Shown: in pieces, positions 52,728-61,805 of the stretch
Numbering within the stretch: the stretch's first letter is position 1
Layout of the letters: each line of letters opens with the position of its first letter
Source: Verrucomicrobiota bacterium
Lineage (GTDB): Bacteria > Verrucomicrobiota > Verrucomicrobiia > Limisphaerales > Pedosphaeraceae
Reading direction: 5' to 3'
DNA length: 64,000 nucleotides
Assembly: GCA_021325145.1 (NCBI GenBank)
Contig: JAJPHR010000031.1
Span: 62,001 to 126,000, forward strand
Made by a program: the position numbers and the translations under genes
The notes under the pieces: generated by a model
What the model saw: only the letters and a program-made list of their open reading frames with translations
What the model was told of the DNA's origin: nothing
Database searches by the model: none

Positions 52728-53645
52728 ATGTTTCGCAGTCGGCAGGGTTCCATATGGTTGTTCCGCTTCGCCGGAATCGATGTTTATTTGCACTGGATGT
52801 GGTTCGTGATGGCGGTTTTTCAGGTCCAACGCCGCACGGGATATTCTTCGCTGGCGTGGAGCGTGGCCGAGTATCTGTCCTTGTTCGTAATTGTGTTGTT
52901 GCACGAGTTTGGCCACGCTTTGGCCTGCCGGTCCGTGGGCGGACAAGCGAACCAAATCGTGCTTTGGCTGCTGGGAGGCGTCGCTTACGTGGCCCCACCC
53001 CAAAGACCGGGCGCGGTGCTTTGGAGTCTGGCCGCGGGTCCGTTGGTCAATGTGCTGCTGGCCCCTTTATTGGTCGGCCTTTGGGTCCTGAGCGGCACTT
53101 GGGGCTGGCAGGAAACCGCGCCGGATCTCTATCGCCTAATCCTGCACATTATGGCGATCAACCTGGTGTTGCTCTGCTTCAACCTGCTGCCGATTTATCC
53201 GCTCGATGGCGGCCAAATCCTTCGCGCACTGCTTTGGTTTCCATTAGGGCAGGCGCGCAGCCTGGTGATTGCGACAGTCATCGGATTCGTGGGATTGATT
53301 GGGTTCGTCGTTCTTACCTTTGCGCTGCGCTCGCCTTGGTACGCGCTGATGTGTGCGTTCATTTTCATCAACTGTGGAAAAGGTCTGCTGGAGGGGCTTG
53401 CCCTGCTGCGCATGGCAAAAGCCCCGCGCCGGGAGGGGTTTGCGTGTCCGGCCTGCCATGCCCCACCGCCGCGTGGATCGTTTTGGACGTGCAGCAAATG
53501 TCGGAAGCCATTCGACATTTTCGAGACGCTCGGCTTCTGCCCCAATTGCGGAGTCGAGTATTCCGCAACCAGGTGTTTCGAGTGCGGAGAAATGGCGCCG
53601 ATGAGCTTCTGGATGGGCGGGCCCGTTCCGCCGGTAGTCAAATGA
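52728..53645 (+). CDS. Site-2 protease family (M50) membrane metalloprotease with zinc-ribbon tail
   Basis: Six or so membrane helices surround the intramembrane zinc site. HEFGH (His59, Glu60, His63) is in one helix, and the third ligand Asp160 lies in LLPIYPLDGGQ. The C-terminal 75 residues add two CXXC ribbons (CPACHAP/CSKCRKP and CPNCGVEY/CFECGE), a cytosolic zinc module. S2P enzymes cut membrane-bound regulators. The target is unknown, and no anti-sigma factor is close. It is convergent with soj. Confidence 0.85.
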   Translation: MFRSRQGSIWLFRFAGIDVYLHWMWFVMAVFQVQRRTGYSSLAWSVAEYLSLFVIVLLHEFGHALACRSVGGQANQIVLWLLGGVAYVAPPQRPGAVLWSLAAGPLVNVLLAPLLVGLWVLSGTWGWQETAPDLYRLILHIMAINLVLLCFNLLPIYPLDGGQILRALLWFPLGQARSLVIATVIGFVGLIGFVVLTFALRSPWYALMCAFIFINCGKGLLEGLALLRMAKAPRREGFACPACHAPPPRGSFWTCSKCRKPFDIFETLGFCPNCGVEYSATRCFECGEMAPMSFWMGGPVPPVVK

Positions 53646-53716
53646 TGGAGGCCCGACCGCCTGCTCAGCTGGCATGGAGTCCCGGTTTCAGCCGGTGGAA
53701 CTATCGCATGGTCGAG

Positions 53717-53738
53717 CAGGCAGGCAAAGGACTGCCTG
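53717..53738. repeat. Short palindrome between convergent M50 and soj genes
   Basis: CAGGCAG (53717-53723), 8 bases, CTGCCTG (53732-53738) form a perfect stem. It lies just 3' of the soj stop (53741) and 70 bases after the M50 gene. It may serve as a bidirectional terminator, or it may be a REP-type element; no T run is present. Confidence 0.5.
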
Positions 53739-53740
53739 TC

Positions 53741-54538
53741 CTACTGAGCAGGTGCCTGGCCTAATCCCAACCGCTTGAGCACTTCAGCCGCTAATAACTC
53801 GTACGCCGCTGTGGCCGGGCTATACGGGTCGTAGTACATGATGGGCTGGCCGAAGCTGGGCGCCTCGGCCACTTTGGTCGTGCGCGGAATGAGCGTCTCA
53901 AAAACCTTCTCGCCGAAATGTTCGCGCACCTCGCTCACCACCTGCTGCGAAAGTTTCGTGCGGCCGTCGTACATGGTCATCACGATGCCCAGCAATTCCA
54001 GGCGTGCGTTCACGCCGTTCTCACGAAGCTGGCGGAGGATCCGGGTCACCATCGAAATGCCTTCGAGCGCGTAATACTCGCATTGCAACGGCACCAGCAA
54101 GCCATCCGCGGCAGTAAATGCGTTCAGAGTGAGTATCCCCAAAGACGGCGGGCAATCCACCAGCACGAGATCAAAGCGCTGGGATTCGAGGATGGGAACC
54201 AACGCCTCGGAAGCGCGCTGCAAATGTCTTTCGGACCGGGCCAGTTCGATGTCCGCGCCGCACATATCGACTTCACCGGGAATGATTTCGAGGCGCTCGT
54301 ATGCGGTGGGTTTGATTTTATCCGCGAGCGGTCCTTCGCCCAGCAAGGGACGGTAGGCGCTGGCCCCTTCGGTCTTTTCCAACCCCAACCCGCTGGTCGC
54401 GTTGGCCTGGGGATCGAGGTCGAAAAGCAGCACCCGCCGGCCCACGGCGGCGATGCAGGCCGCCAGATTAACGGCCGTTGTGGTCTTGCCCACCCCGCCC
54501 TTTTGGTTCGCAACCGCGATAACTTTAGTTGGCACCAA
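53741..54538 (-). CDS. soj: ParA/Soj-type ATPase
   Basis: This deviant Walker A ATPase moves chromosome or plasmid cargo on the nucleoid. The 265 residues carry NQKGGVGKTTTAVNLAAC (P-loop with the two lysines), DLDPQANATSGLG and VLVDCPPSLGILTLNA. A Walker B-like VPLQCEYYALEG and PRTTKVAEAPSFGQPI complete the family pattern. No parB and no parS-like palindrome are visible in the window, so it is an orphan here. Its partner may be elsewhere. Confidence 0.92.
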   Translation of the reverse strand: MVPTKVIAVANQKGGVGKTTTAVNLAACIAAVGRRVLLFDLDPQANATSGLGLEKTEGASAYRPLLGEGPLADKIKPTAYERLEIIPGEVDMCGADIELARSERHLQRASEALVPILESQRFDLVLVDCPPSLGILTLNAFTAADGLLVPLQCEYYALEGISMVTRILRQLRENGVNARLELLGIVMTMYDGRTKLSQQVVSEVREHFGEKVFETLIPRTTKVAEAPSFGQPIMYYDPYSPATAAYELLAAEVLKRLGLGQAPAQ

Positions 54539-54707
54539 GCAGGTTTAAAGAAATCGGGGCTGGTATTCAAGGTTTCTAACCCGGATGTTTAATTGCCTGC
54601 GGTGTCCCTTGGTCAGCGCAGCGCCCCCGAGCTGGAGCGTAAGCGGGCACTTTCCAAAAATTCCTCCTGGCTCAACTCTTTCGGTGGCTCGGGTGCTTTG
54701 CGCGCTG

Positions 54708-54729
54708 GCTTGATATTTGCTTGATATTT
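54708..54729 (+). promoter_or_regulatory. Tandem 11-bp repeats in front of hpf
   Basis: GCTTGATATTT occurs twice back to back (54708-54718 and 54719-54729), about 45 bases before the hpf start. It could be a pair of regulator half-sites or part of the promoter (TTGATA as a -35-like box). Confidence 0.4.
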
Positions 54730-54772
54730 ATTTGAGAGATTGCTGGATTTTCTCGCGGGTCGGACGCACACT

Positions 54773-55132
54773 ATGTTCATGAAACTGATTCTTTCGCCAC
54801 ACAACGTCACTCTCACCAAAGCGATTGAGAACCACATCGAAAAGCGAATTGACAAGCTCGAACACATTGACCACTACGGGATCAGGGTTCGTGTATGCCT
54901 GGAGCACGACGCCACCAAGGCGCCCGAACGGGCATTCACCTGTTCGATGCAGCTATCCGAGCCTGGACCCGACTTGTTTGCGGAAGATTCCGAAGCTGAT
55001 CTCTACGCGGCCATTGACCTGGTAACGAAGAAGATCGAACAACAAATTCGCAAGCGCCAAAGCAAGTTCAAGGCGCGCAACCACACACTGGCCTCGCGCA
55101 CCAAGCGCCGCCGGCAGGAAGCCGAGATCTAA
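54773..55132 (+). CDS. hpf: Ribosome hibernation promoting factor (HPF/RaiA family)
   Basis: The 119-residue protein (ATG 54773, or 54779 two codons later) has the RaiA/HPF fold: MKLILSPHNVTLTKAIENHIEKRIDKLEHI, a central acidic strand and DLYAAIDLVTKKIEQQIRKRQSKFK. It binds the decoding site of idle 30S subunits during starvation. This is the short form; the long-form dimerisation domain is missing and a basic tail replaces it. The next gene starts five bases later at GTG 55138. Confidence 0.88.
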   Translation: MFMKLILSPHNVTLTKAIENHIEKRIDKLEHIDHYGIRVRVCLEHDATKAPERAFTCSMQLSEPGPDLFAEDSEADLYAAIDLVTKKIEQQIRKRQSKFKARNHTLASRTKRRRQEAEI

Positions 55133-55137
55133 GCCGC

Positions 55138-56496
55138 GTGCACGCCGAGAACCCGCCATGGATTGTCCCGGCCATGCCGCGTCCTCAACCGCCAGATTCC
55201 ATCGCCCCGGCCCGCGCGACATCCTTGTTGCTGCGGGCCCGCGTTTTGATTCCAATCGCGCGGCCACCGATTGACGACGGCGCGGTTGTCATCGCAGGCA
55301 ATCGCATCCGGGCTGTGGGCCGATGGAAGGATCTTTCGCGCGGGCACAGTGGCGAGGTGGCGGATCTGGGTGAAGCAATTGTCCTGCCCGGCCTCGTCAA
55401 TGCGCATTGTCATTTGGACTACACCGCGATGGCCGGCGAACTTGCGCCGCCGAAGAAATTCACCGATTGGCTCAAACTCATCACCACCTGCAAGTCCGGC
55501 CTCACCTATTCTGATTTCGCGCAATCCTGGTTGACTGGCGCCCGGATGCTCGCGCGAACAGGCACCACCACGGTCGGAGACGTGGAAATGGTGCCGGAAC
55601 TGCTTCCCGAGGTTTGGACCGCCACGCCCTTGCGCGTGATTTCGTTCGTGGAAATGACCGGCATCAAAAGTCGTCGCCCGGCCGCTGAGATTCTCCGCGA
55701 GGCAATGGAGTTCGTGCGCTTGCTGACTCATGAACGCTGCCGCCTTGGTCTGTCGCCGCATGCCCCCTACTCCACCGCCCCGGAATTGCTCCACCTGACG
55801 GCGCGAGCCAGCCGTCAACACCGGTTGCGGATGGTCACACACGTGGCGGAGTCGGATCAGGAATTCGACATGTTCATGCACGGGCGCGGTGAGATGTTCG
55901 ACTGGATGGCGCGCAGCAAGCGCGACATGTCCGACTGTGGGTTGGGCAGTCCCGTGCAGCATCTGGAGCGCCAGGGCGCGCTGAGCCCGAATCTGCTAGC
56001 GGTCCACGTCAATTATCTTGGCGCCGGGGATGCCGCGCTGCTGGGCCGCCGGAAGGTGCATGTCGTCCATTGCCCCCGGAGCCATGCTTACTTCAAACAC
56101 CGAGCCTTTCCATTTGAGGAACTGAGCAAAGTGGGTGTTAACATTTGCCTCGGAACTGACAGCCTGGCCAGCGTGCTTAAATCGAAGAAACAAGCGATGG
56201 AACTGAACCTTTTCGACGAAATGCGCGAACTGGCCAACCGCAGGCCTTCCTTGCCGCCGCAGACGATTCTGCGAATGGCCACGATCAATGGCGCGAACGC
56301 GCTGGGCTTGCGCCGCGAGGTCGGGGAGCTTTCGCCCAATGCTTTCGCAGACCTGATTGCGATTGCGTGCAAAGGGAATGCCGCAGAGAGCTTTGAGCAC
56401 GTCGTGCATCATTCCGGGTCGCTCAGCGCCAGCATGATCGATGGCCAATGGATTATCGCGCCTGAGAGTGTGGAAACTGCGAGTTCGGCAGGTTGA
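55138..56496 (+). CDS. Metal-dependent amidohydrolase (deaminase-like, COG0402 type)
   Basis: This 452-residue TIM-barrel hydrolase has NAHCHLDYTAMAGE (HxH metal pair), LSPHAPYS, VTHVAES, VHVNYL and the catalytic Asp in CLGTDSLAS. That is the cytosine/guanine/TRZ-ATZ deaminase group, which also contains aminofutalosine deaminases of the alternate menaquinone pathway. Which substrate it uses is open. The start could be GTG 55138 or ATG 55174. It lies between hpf and bioF and is separated from bioF by three bases. Confidence 0.83.
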   Translation: MHAENPPWIVPAMPRPQPPDSIAPARATSLLLRARVLIPIARPPIDDGAVVIAGNRIRAVGRWKDLSRGHSGEVADLGEAIVLPGLVNAHCHLDYTAMAGELAPPKKFTDWLKLITTCKSGLTYSDFAQSWLTGARMLARTGTTTVGDVEMVPELLPEVWTATPLRVISFVEMTGIKSRRPAAEILREAMEFVRLLTHERCRLGLSPHAPYSTAPELLHLTARASRQHRLRMVTHVAESDQEFDMFMHGRGEMFDWMARSKRDMSDCGLGSPVQHLERQGALSPNLLAVHVNYLGAGDAALLGRRKVHVVHCPRSHAYFKHRAFPFEELSKVGVNICLGTDSLASVLKSKKQAMELNLFDEMRELANRRPSLPPQTILRMATINGANALGLRREVGELSPNAFADLIAIACKGNAAESFEHVVHHSGSLSASMIDGQWIIAPESVETASSAG

Positions 56497-56499
56497 TAA

Positions 56500-57717
56500 G
56501 TGAACGTGAGCGATTTCACTTCTGAACTCCGCGAGCGGCTCGAAGCAATCAAGGCGCAGGATCTTTACCGCGAATTGCGCCGGGTCGATTCCGCCCAGGA
56601 GCCGCGGCTCGAGCTCGGCGGGAAATCCTTGCTGAACTTTTCCTCGAACGATTACCTCGGGCTGGCCAATCATCCCGCCCTAAAAGAAGCGGCGGTCAAA
56701 GCCATTGAACGGTTTGGGGCCGGATCGGGGGCATCGCGGTTGATTTGCGGCTCATTGGCACCGCATCATGAATTGGAAGCGGCGCTGGCCAATTTCAAAC
56801 AGACCGAGGCCGCCCTTTCGTTTTCCTCCGGTTACATGGCGGCGGTTGGAACGATCTGCGCCATCGCGGGCAAGGAAGACATCGTCGTGATCGACAAGTT
56901 GGTCCACGCCTGCATCATCGATGCCGCGCGGCTTTCGGGCGCGAAACTCCGCGTTTATCCCCACAACGACTTAAATGCGCTCCAGGAGATCCTCCACTGG
57001 GCGGCGCGGCAGGAGCCGACCTCCGGCAAACGCCGCCCGCACACTCTCATCGTGACGGAGAGCGTATTTTCCATGGACGGAGATGTTGCCCCTCTGCGCG
57101 AACTCGTTGAGCTCAAGGAGAAATTTGGAGCCTGGTTGATGGTGGATGAAGCGCACGCCACGGGAATCTTTGGACGGAACCGCTGCGGACTGGCCGAGGA
57201 AATGAAGGTCGCCGATAAAATCGAGATTCAGATGGGAACGCTCGGCAAGGCTCTGGGGGCGTCCGGCGGTTACATTTGCGGATCGAAAATGTTGATCGAA
57301 TACTTGATCAATCGCGCGCGAACGTTCATTTTTTCGACCGCTCCCGTCCCAGCCGCAGCCGCAGCAGCCCGGGCGGGAATCGAATTGGTCCAATCGGGCG
57401 AGGGCGAAGCGCGCGGCCATCGACTCTGGGCGGGGATAAACCAGGTTGAGGATGCCTTGATTAAGTCCGGTTGGGATCTGCCGGGTGTTCGCAGCGCGAT
57501 TATTCCCCTGATGATCGGCGAAGAAGCACAGGCGGTGGCCACAACTCTCATGCTGCGTGAACAGGGCATTTTTATTCCGGCGATCCGATATCCGACGGTG
57601 GCGCGCGGTGAGGCCAGATTGCGCCTGACATTGACGGCCGGGCACACGGCGGAGGACATCGCGACTCTGCTGGCTGCGCTGGCTAAACTGCCACCGACGA
57701 AATGTGCGCGCCCTTGA
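56500..57717 (+). CDS. bioF: 8-amino-7-oxononanoate synthase
   Basis: BioF condenses pimeloyl-ACP/CoA with alanine in biotin synthesis. The 405 residues (GTG start) carry NFSSNDYLGLANHP, GAGSGASRLICGSLAPHHELE, SGYMAAVGTICAIAGKEDIVVID, VTESVFSMDGDVAPL, VDEAHATGIFG and the PLP-lysine region MGTLGKALGASGGY. RAESPIIP-type contacts are seen as GVRSAIIPLMIG. 2-amino-3-ketobutyrate CoA ligase is the nearest alternative, but the bioA neighbour supports BioF. It closely follows the amidohydrolase. Confidence 0.92.
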   Translation: MNVSDFTSELRERLEAIKAQDLYRELRRVDSAQEPRLELGGKSLLNFSSNDYLGLANHPALKEAAVKAIERFGAGSGASRLICGSLAPHHELEAALANFKQTEAALSFSSGYMAAVGTICAIAGKEDIVVIDKLVHACIIDAARLSGAKLRVYPHNDLNALQEILHWAARQEPTSGKRRPHTLIVTESVFSMDGDVAPLRELVELKEKFGAWLMVDEAHATGIFGRNRCGLAEEMKVADKIEIQMGTLGKALGASGGYICGSKMLIEYLINRARTFIFSTAPVPAAAAAARAGIELVQSGEGEARGHRLWAGINQVEDALIKSGWDLPGVRSAIIPLMIGEEAQAVATTLMLREQGIFIPAIRYPTVARGEARLRLTLTAGHTAEDIATLLAALAKLPPTKCARP

Positions 57718-57792
57718 TTATCAATCGAGGCATGGGGTTCCGCCTTCAGCTAGGATGTTTCACAGCCGCTTCAACCCGGCTACGCAAGGCAA

Positions 57793-57824
57793 GGTAGGGC
57801 GCGCAGTCCTCTGCGCGCCCTACC
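57793..57824. repeat. Perfect 14-bp palindrome between bioF and bioA
   Basis: GGTAGGGCGCGCAG (57793-57806), loop TCCT, CTGCGCGCCCTACC (57811-57824). The arms are identical and GC-rich. The start of the arm (GGTAGGG) matches the outer arm of the element at the left end of the window (18-83). Confidence 0.9.
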
Positions 57825-57877
57825 CAGTTTCGGTATGAAATCATATTTTGCGCTCCGAAGTCCGTCGAATGACTGCC

Positions 57878-59368
57878 ATGCATAAACTCGCCGAACTGGA
57901 TCACCAATATGTCTGGCATCCGTTTACACAGATGCGGGACTGGCTCAAGCGCGAACCGATCGTAATCGTATCCGGAAAAGGCGCGGTGCTGCGCGACGCG
58001 CGTAACCGGGAATATCTCGATGCCAATGCCTCGATCTGGACCAATCTCCATGGCCACGGCCACCCGCAGATCAATGCCGCAGTACGAAAGCAGTTGGGCA
58101 AAATCGCGCATTCCTCCGCGCTTGGTTTCGCCAACGAACCGGCCTCGCTGCTGGCGAACCGCCTCGTGAGCGTGGCGGGCCAAGGCAAACCCGGGCTTGC
58201 CAAAGTGTTTTTTTCGGACGACGGGTCCACAGCGATGGAGGTGGCTTTGAAGCTCGCCTATGTCCATGCGCAACGCACCGGCCGGGCGAAAAGGCCGCGG
58301 TTCCTTTCGCTGCAAGGCGCTTATCACGGAGACACCGTGGGCGCGGTTGGCCTGGGTCACATTGATTTGTTTCACAAGACATACGCCGGCCTCCTGTTCA
58401 AGACGGATCAGGTCATGGCGCCGTATTGTTACCGCTGCCCGTTCAACCGCGCCAAGCCGGAACGCGCCGACGCCCGGGAATACCGCAAGTGCAATCATGA
58501 ATGCATCGATCTGATCGAAAAGCGCTTTGCCGTTCAGAAACGAAAGGGGAATCCTTATGCGGCCTTTGTTATCGAGCCACTGATGCAGGGAGCGGCGGGC
58601 ATGATACCCCAGCCGCGCGGCTGGCTTGGACGGGTCGCGGAAATTGCGCGCTCGGAAGGCGCGCAACTGATCGCGGACGAAGTGATGACGGGATTCGGAC
58701 GGACGGGGATCCCGGCGCGTCAAAACCAGAGCAGGAATTTTGCCGCAATGCCTGATGCCCACGCGGGGTTGGAACTCTGCGCTCCGTCCGCAACGACAGC
58801 GGCAATAAGCTCCCGCAGTCTATTCGCATGCCAGCACGAAGGCGTGCAGCCGGATTACCTGTGCGTGGCGAAGGGTTTGACCGGTGGTTATCTACCGATG
58901 GCAGCGACGCTGACGACGCAAGCAGTGTTCGATGCTTTCCTGGGGGATTATTCGGAGTTTAAAACGTTTTTCCACGGACACAGCTTCACTGGCAATCAAC
59001 TGGGTGCGGCGGCGGCGCTTGCCAGCCTGAACGTATTGCAAAGCGGGGCGTCTCTTCGCGCGCGTCAAAGACTGCAACAAACTTTCACCGAGCAATTACA
59101 ATCTCTATGGAGTTTGCCGCAGGTCGGTGATATCCGGCAGGTCGGTTTGATGGCGGGAATCGAGTTGGTGAAGGATTGGCGGACGCGCGCGCCTTTCAAA
59201 TTGCGCGAACAGGCGGGCATACGTGTTTGCGAGGCGATGGGGCGGCGCGGCGTGCTGACGCGGCCAATCGGAAATGTGATCGTTCTGATGCCGCCCTATT
59301 GCATGACGGCGGCGCAGGTGGCGAGAATGGTTGGCGCGCTCCATGAGTCGATTGGAGAAGCGTTGTGA
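57878..59368 (+). CDS. bioA: Adenosylmethionine--8-amino-7-oxononanoate aminotransferase, with an inserted segment
   Basis: BioA aminates KAPA with SAM in biotin synthesis. Family marks are DHQYVWHPFTQM at the start, FFSDDGSTAMEVALKLA, GAYHGDTVGAVGLGH, ADEVMTGFGRTG, the PLP lysine in CVAKGLTGGYLPMA and FFHGHSFTGNQLGAAAALASL. Between FGRTG and LFACQHEG sit about 35 foreign residues (279-314), coded by 58713-58820, where homologues have none. ATG 57878 (MHKLAELDHQYVWHP) is chosen; ATG 57869 is possible. 496 residues. Confidence 0.93.
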   Translation: MHKLAELDHQYVWHPFTQMRDWLKREPIVIVSGKGAVLRDARNREYLDANASIWTNLHGHGHPQINAAVRKQLGKIAHSSALGFANEPASLLANRLVSVAGQGKPGLAKVFFSDDGSTAMEVALKLAYVHAQRTGRAKRPRFLSLQGAYHGDTVGAVGLGHIDLFHKTYAGLLFKTDQVMAPYCYRCPFNRAKPERADAREYRKCNHECIDLIEKRFAVQKRKGNPYAAFVIEPLMQGAAGMIPQPRGWLGRVAEIARSEGAQLIADEVMTGFGRTGIPARQNQSRNFAAMPDAHAGLELCAPSATTAAISSRSLFACQHEGVQPDYLCVAKGLTGGYLPMAATLTTQAVFDAFLGDYSEFKTFFHGHSFTGNQLGAAAALASLNVLQSGASLRARQRLQQTFTEQLQSLWSLPQVGDIRQVGLMAGIELVKDWRTRAPFKLREQAGIRVCEAMGRRGVLTRPIGNVIVLMPPYCMTAAQVARMVGALHESIGEAL

Positions 59369-59375
59369 AAGCGCG

Positions 59376-61802
59376 TCATTTTACCGCGTGCTCCTGAATA
59401 TACTCCTGTTTGAGGCCGAGCGTCTCGGGCGCGTGCAACACGAGCATTTTCATGCGCACGTCAGCCGGCACATCACGCCGGGTCAGTTTCGAAATCGCCA
59501 GCATCAATATAATGGCGAGAGGGACTGCCCAGATTGCGGGTTGTTCACAAAGGATGCGGGCGAGAGGGTGCGCGGACCAAAGGGCGTCCAGTTGAATCCA
59601 TTTCAGATCGCTAAAGCTGGTCAGGGAAATACCGCCCAGCGCGAGCAATCCGCCGCCAAGCATGCCCCAGGCTGCGCCTTTCACAGTCATGCCGCGCCAC
59701 CACACGCTCAGGAACAGCAGTGGGAAATAGCTGGCGGCGGCAATGGCGAACGCCTGGCCCACCATGAAATTAATGTCCAGTTTTTCGACCTGCATCCCGG
59801 CCACCACAGCGATGGCGCCGAGAATCACGGCGCAGACCTTGAAAGCGCGCATTCGTTCCGCTGGAGTTGAGGACGGGCGCAGGATTCGTCCATAGACATC
59901 ATGGGCCAATGCGCCGGTCATGGAAACCAGCAGTCCACTGAACGTGCTCATGAACGCGGCAAAAGCGCCGGCGCAAGTGACGCCACTGAGCACCGAGCCC
60001 AGGCCGGGAACTCGTTGGTTGAGCAAACTTGGCAATTCAAGCACCACCTTGTCCGTCCCCTTGGCGCCCACGGCGGAATACAATTGAGGCAACAAGTTCC
60101 GGCCCATGACACCAACGACGGGAGGAAAGAGGTAGAACACGCCGATCAAAATCATCACCCACATGGTGGTGCGCTTGGCGGCGACACCATCGGGGTTGGT
60201 GTAGAATCGAACGAGAATGTGCGGCAATCCCGCCGTCCCGCAGACCAGCGCGATGATGAGTGAGTAAGTGTAAACCAAGGATAATGGGCGAACATCGACT
60301 GGCGGCAATTGATAGCGCGCGAGTTCCGCTGTTGGCACGGCCCAGATCTGCCTTGGATTGGCGTCGATAAGGGTGATACCCGCGTCGGTAAGCACTTTTT
60401 TGATGCCCGCGACGGCTTCGTGCACCATCAGGAACTCAAAGTTCGGAGAGTTAAACGATACTGCGTTGGTTGGCAAGTTGGGAGCCATATAAGCGGCCTT
60501 TCCTTGCAACGTTCCGTAATCCCACGCCAGAACTCTTGGTTCGACGTTGGGAGCGGACATATTGTAAACTTGCAGCGGCACCAGTTCGATACTGCCTGGA
60601 TTTTTCTGATAGGCGTCCCATTCTGCAGCGGGCAAGGCTTTGATCGTCCTGCCCCCCCACTCCAACCGCACACCATTCGTCAACATGACCGCCTCTACAT
60701 ACTTCAAAACCTCGTCGCGAGAATGAAAACTTCCCTGGATGGCGAGGTACGGTCGCGGCAAGTTGGTTGCGGCCAGCACCGGGAGCCCGGCCAGAGCGCC
60801 AAAACCTTCCACACAGGAAAGCATCGAAACCCGAGTGGACAACGATGTGTTCGGCGGCGTATTCGTCCAGTCTGAAAACAAGGAACCGCTTTGTACCTTT
60901 TCTTTGGCTCGCCGCATCTTCGCAAAGACACTGGTCATCCGATCAATAAAAGCATACCAGCCGCGCGGAGGAGGTTGGCCGTCAAAGCTCCGCAGGGTGG
61001 CACTTAGGTCGGCAGTCAAATTCCAGCGCGGAGACGCGTTTGCGGCTTTGGCTGCCTTGGTGGTCAATGGCCCGAAGGGGTTGACCCAGGCGGCATCAAT
61101 GGGGGCTTTGTCCGGAAGTGGCGCGCGTTCCGCAACGATCTGATGGGCGGCGATTCCGGGTGTATTCATCTCCACGTGTTTCCCATACTGACCGTAAACC
61201 GTCATCAGGACGAATACCGGCACCGAAATTGCGAACATTTTGATCCAGTACTGAAACGCCTGGACCAACGTAATTCCCTTCATTCCGCCGAGTGCAACGT
61301 TGAGGGTAATGACCGCGCCGACCAGGATTACGCCCCATCGATAATTCAGTCCGGGAAAAATGTAGGCCAGCGTCGTCCCCGCCCCTTTCATTTGGGGCAT
61401 CGTATAAAAGAATCCGATGAAGAGCACGAACACCACGGCAATCTTCCTGAAAACCGGCGAGTCGTACCTCCCCTCGGCGAAGTCGGGTATGGTATAGGCT
61501 CCGAACCGGCGCAAAGGCCCCGCGATGAACAGCAACAGGAACAAATAACCGCAAGCGTAACAGACCGGATACCAGAGTGCGTCGTAGCCGTTCTTCATCA
61601 CCATCCCGGCAATGCCCATGAACGAGGCGGCGGAGAGATATTCACCCGAGATGGCCGAAGCGTTCCAACCGACCGAGACCGATCGCCCGGCGACGAAAAA
61701 GTCGCTCGCGGTCCTGGACTTTCTGGCGGACCAAAAGCCCAGGCCGATGGTAACGGCGACCGTGAGCAAGGAGAATGTGAGAATCCAAGGGTCGATGTGC
61801 AT
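59376..61802 (-). CDS. Sodium:solute symporter (SSS/ActP-like) with a large inserted soluble domain
   Basis: The 808-residue protein has the 13-helix SSS fold: FFVAGRSVSVGWNASAISGEYLSAASFMGIAGMV, the APLRRFGAYTIPDF-like segment and GVTCAGAFAAFMSTFSGLLVSMTGALAHDVYG. It probably imports acetate or another monocarboxylate. Between the helix at about 180-200 (VPVFVLMTVYGQYG) and the next one at about 505 (YTYSLIIALVCGTAG) lie about 300 extra residues, soluble and probably periplasmic, that ActP lacks. It follows two small membrane genes on the minus strand. Confidence 0.86.
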   Translation of the reverse strand: MHIDPWILTFSLLTVAVTIGLGFWSARKSRTASDFFVAGRSVSVGWNASAISGEYLSAASFMGIAGMVMKNGYDALWYPVCYACGYLFLLLFIAGPLRRFGAYTIPDFAEGRYDSPVFRKIAVVFVLFIGFFYTMPQMKGAGTTLAYIFPGLNYRWGVILVGAVITLNVALGGMKGITLVQAFQYWIKMFAISVPVFVLMTVYGQYGKHVEMNTPGIAAHQIVAERAPLPDKAPIDAAWVNPFGPLTTKAAKAANASPRWNLTADLSATLRSFDGQPPPRGWYAFIDRMTSVFAKMRRAKEKVQSGSLFSDWTNTPPNTSLSTRVSMLSCVEGFGALAGLPVLAATNLPRPYLAIQGSFHSRDEVLKYVEAVMLTNGVRLEWGGRTIKALPAAEWDAYQKNPGSIELVPLQVYNMSAPNVEPRVLAWDYGTLQGKAAYMAPNLPTNAVSFNSPNFEFLMVHEAVAGIKKVLTDAGITLIDANPRQIWAVPTAELARYQLPPVDVRPLSLVYTYSLIIALVCGTAGLPHILVRFYTNPDGVAAKRTTMWVMILIGVFYLFPPVVGVMGRNLLPQLYSAVGAKGTDKVVLELPSLLNQRVPGLGSVLSGVTCAGAFAAFMSTFSGLLVSMTGALAHDVYGRILRPSSTPAERMRAFKVCAVILGAIAVVAGMQVEKLDINFMVGQAFAIAAASYFPLLFLSVWWRGMTVKGAAWGMLGGGLLALGGISLTSFSDLKWIQLDALWSAHPLARILCEQPAIWAVPLAIILMLAISKLTRRDVPADVRMKMLVLHAPETLGLKQEYIQEHAVK

Positions 61803-61805
61803 GGA

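Noticed and set aside
54613..54867. 84-codon minus-strand frame overlapping the start of hpf
   Set aside because: Half of it is antisense to hpf, and the remainder has no domain or start signal.
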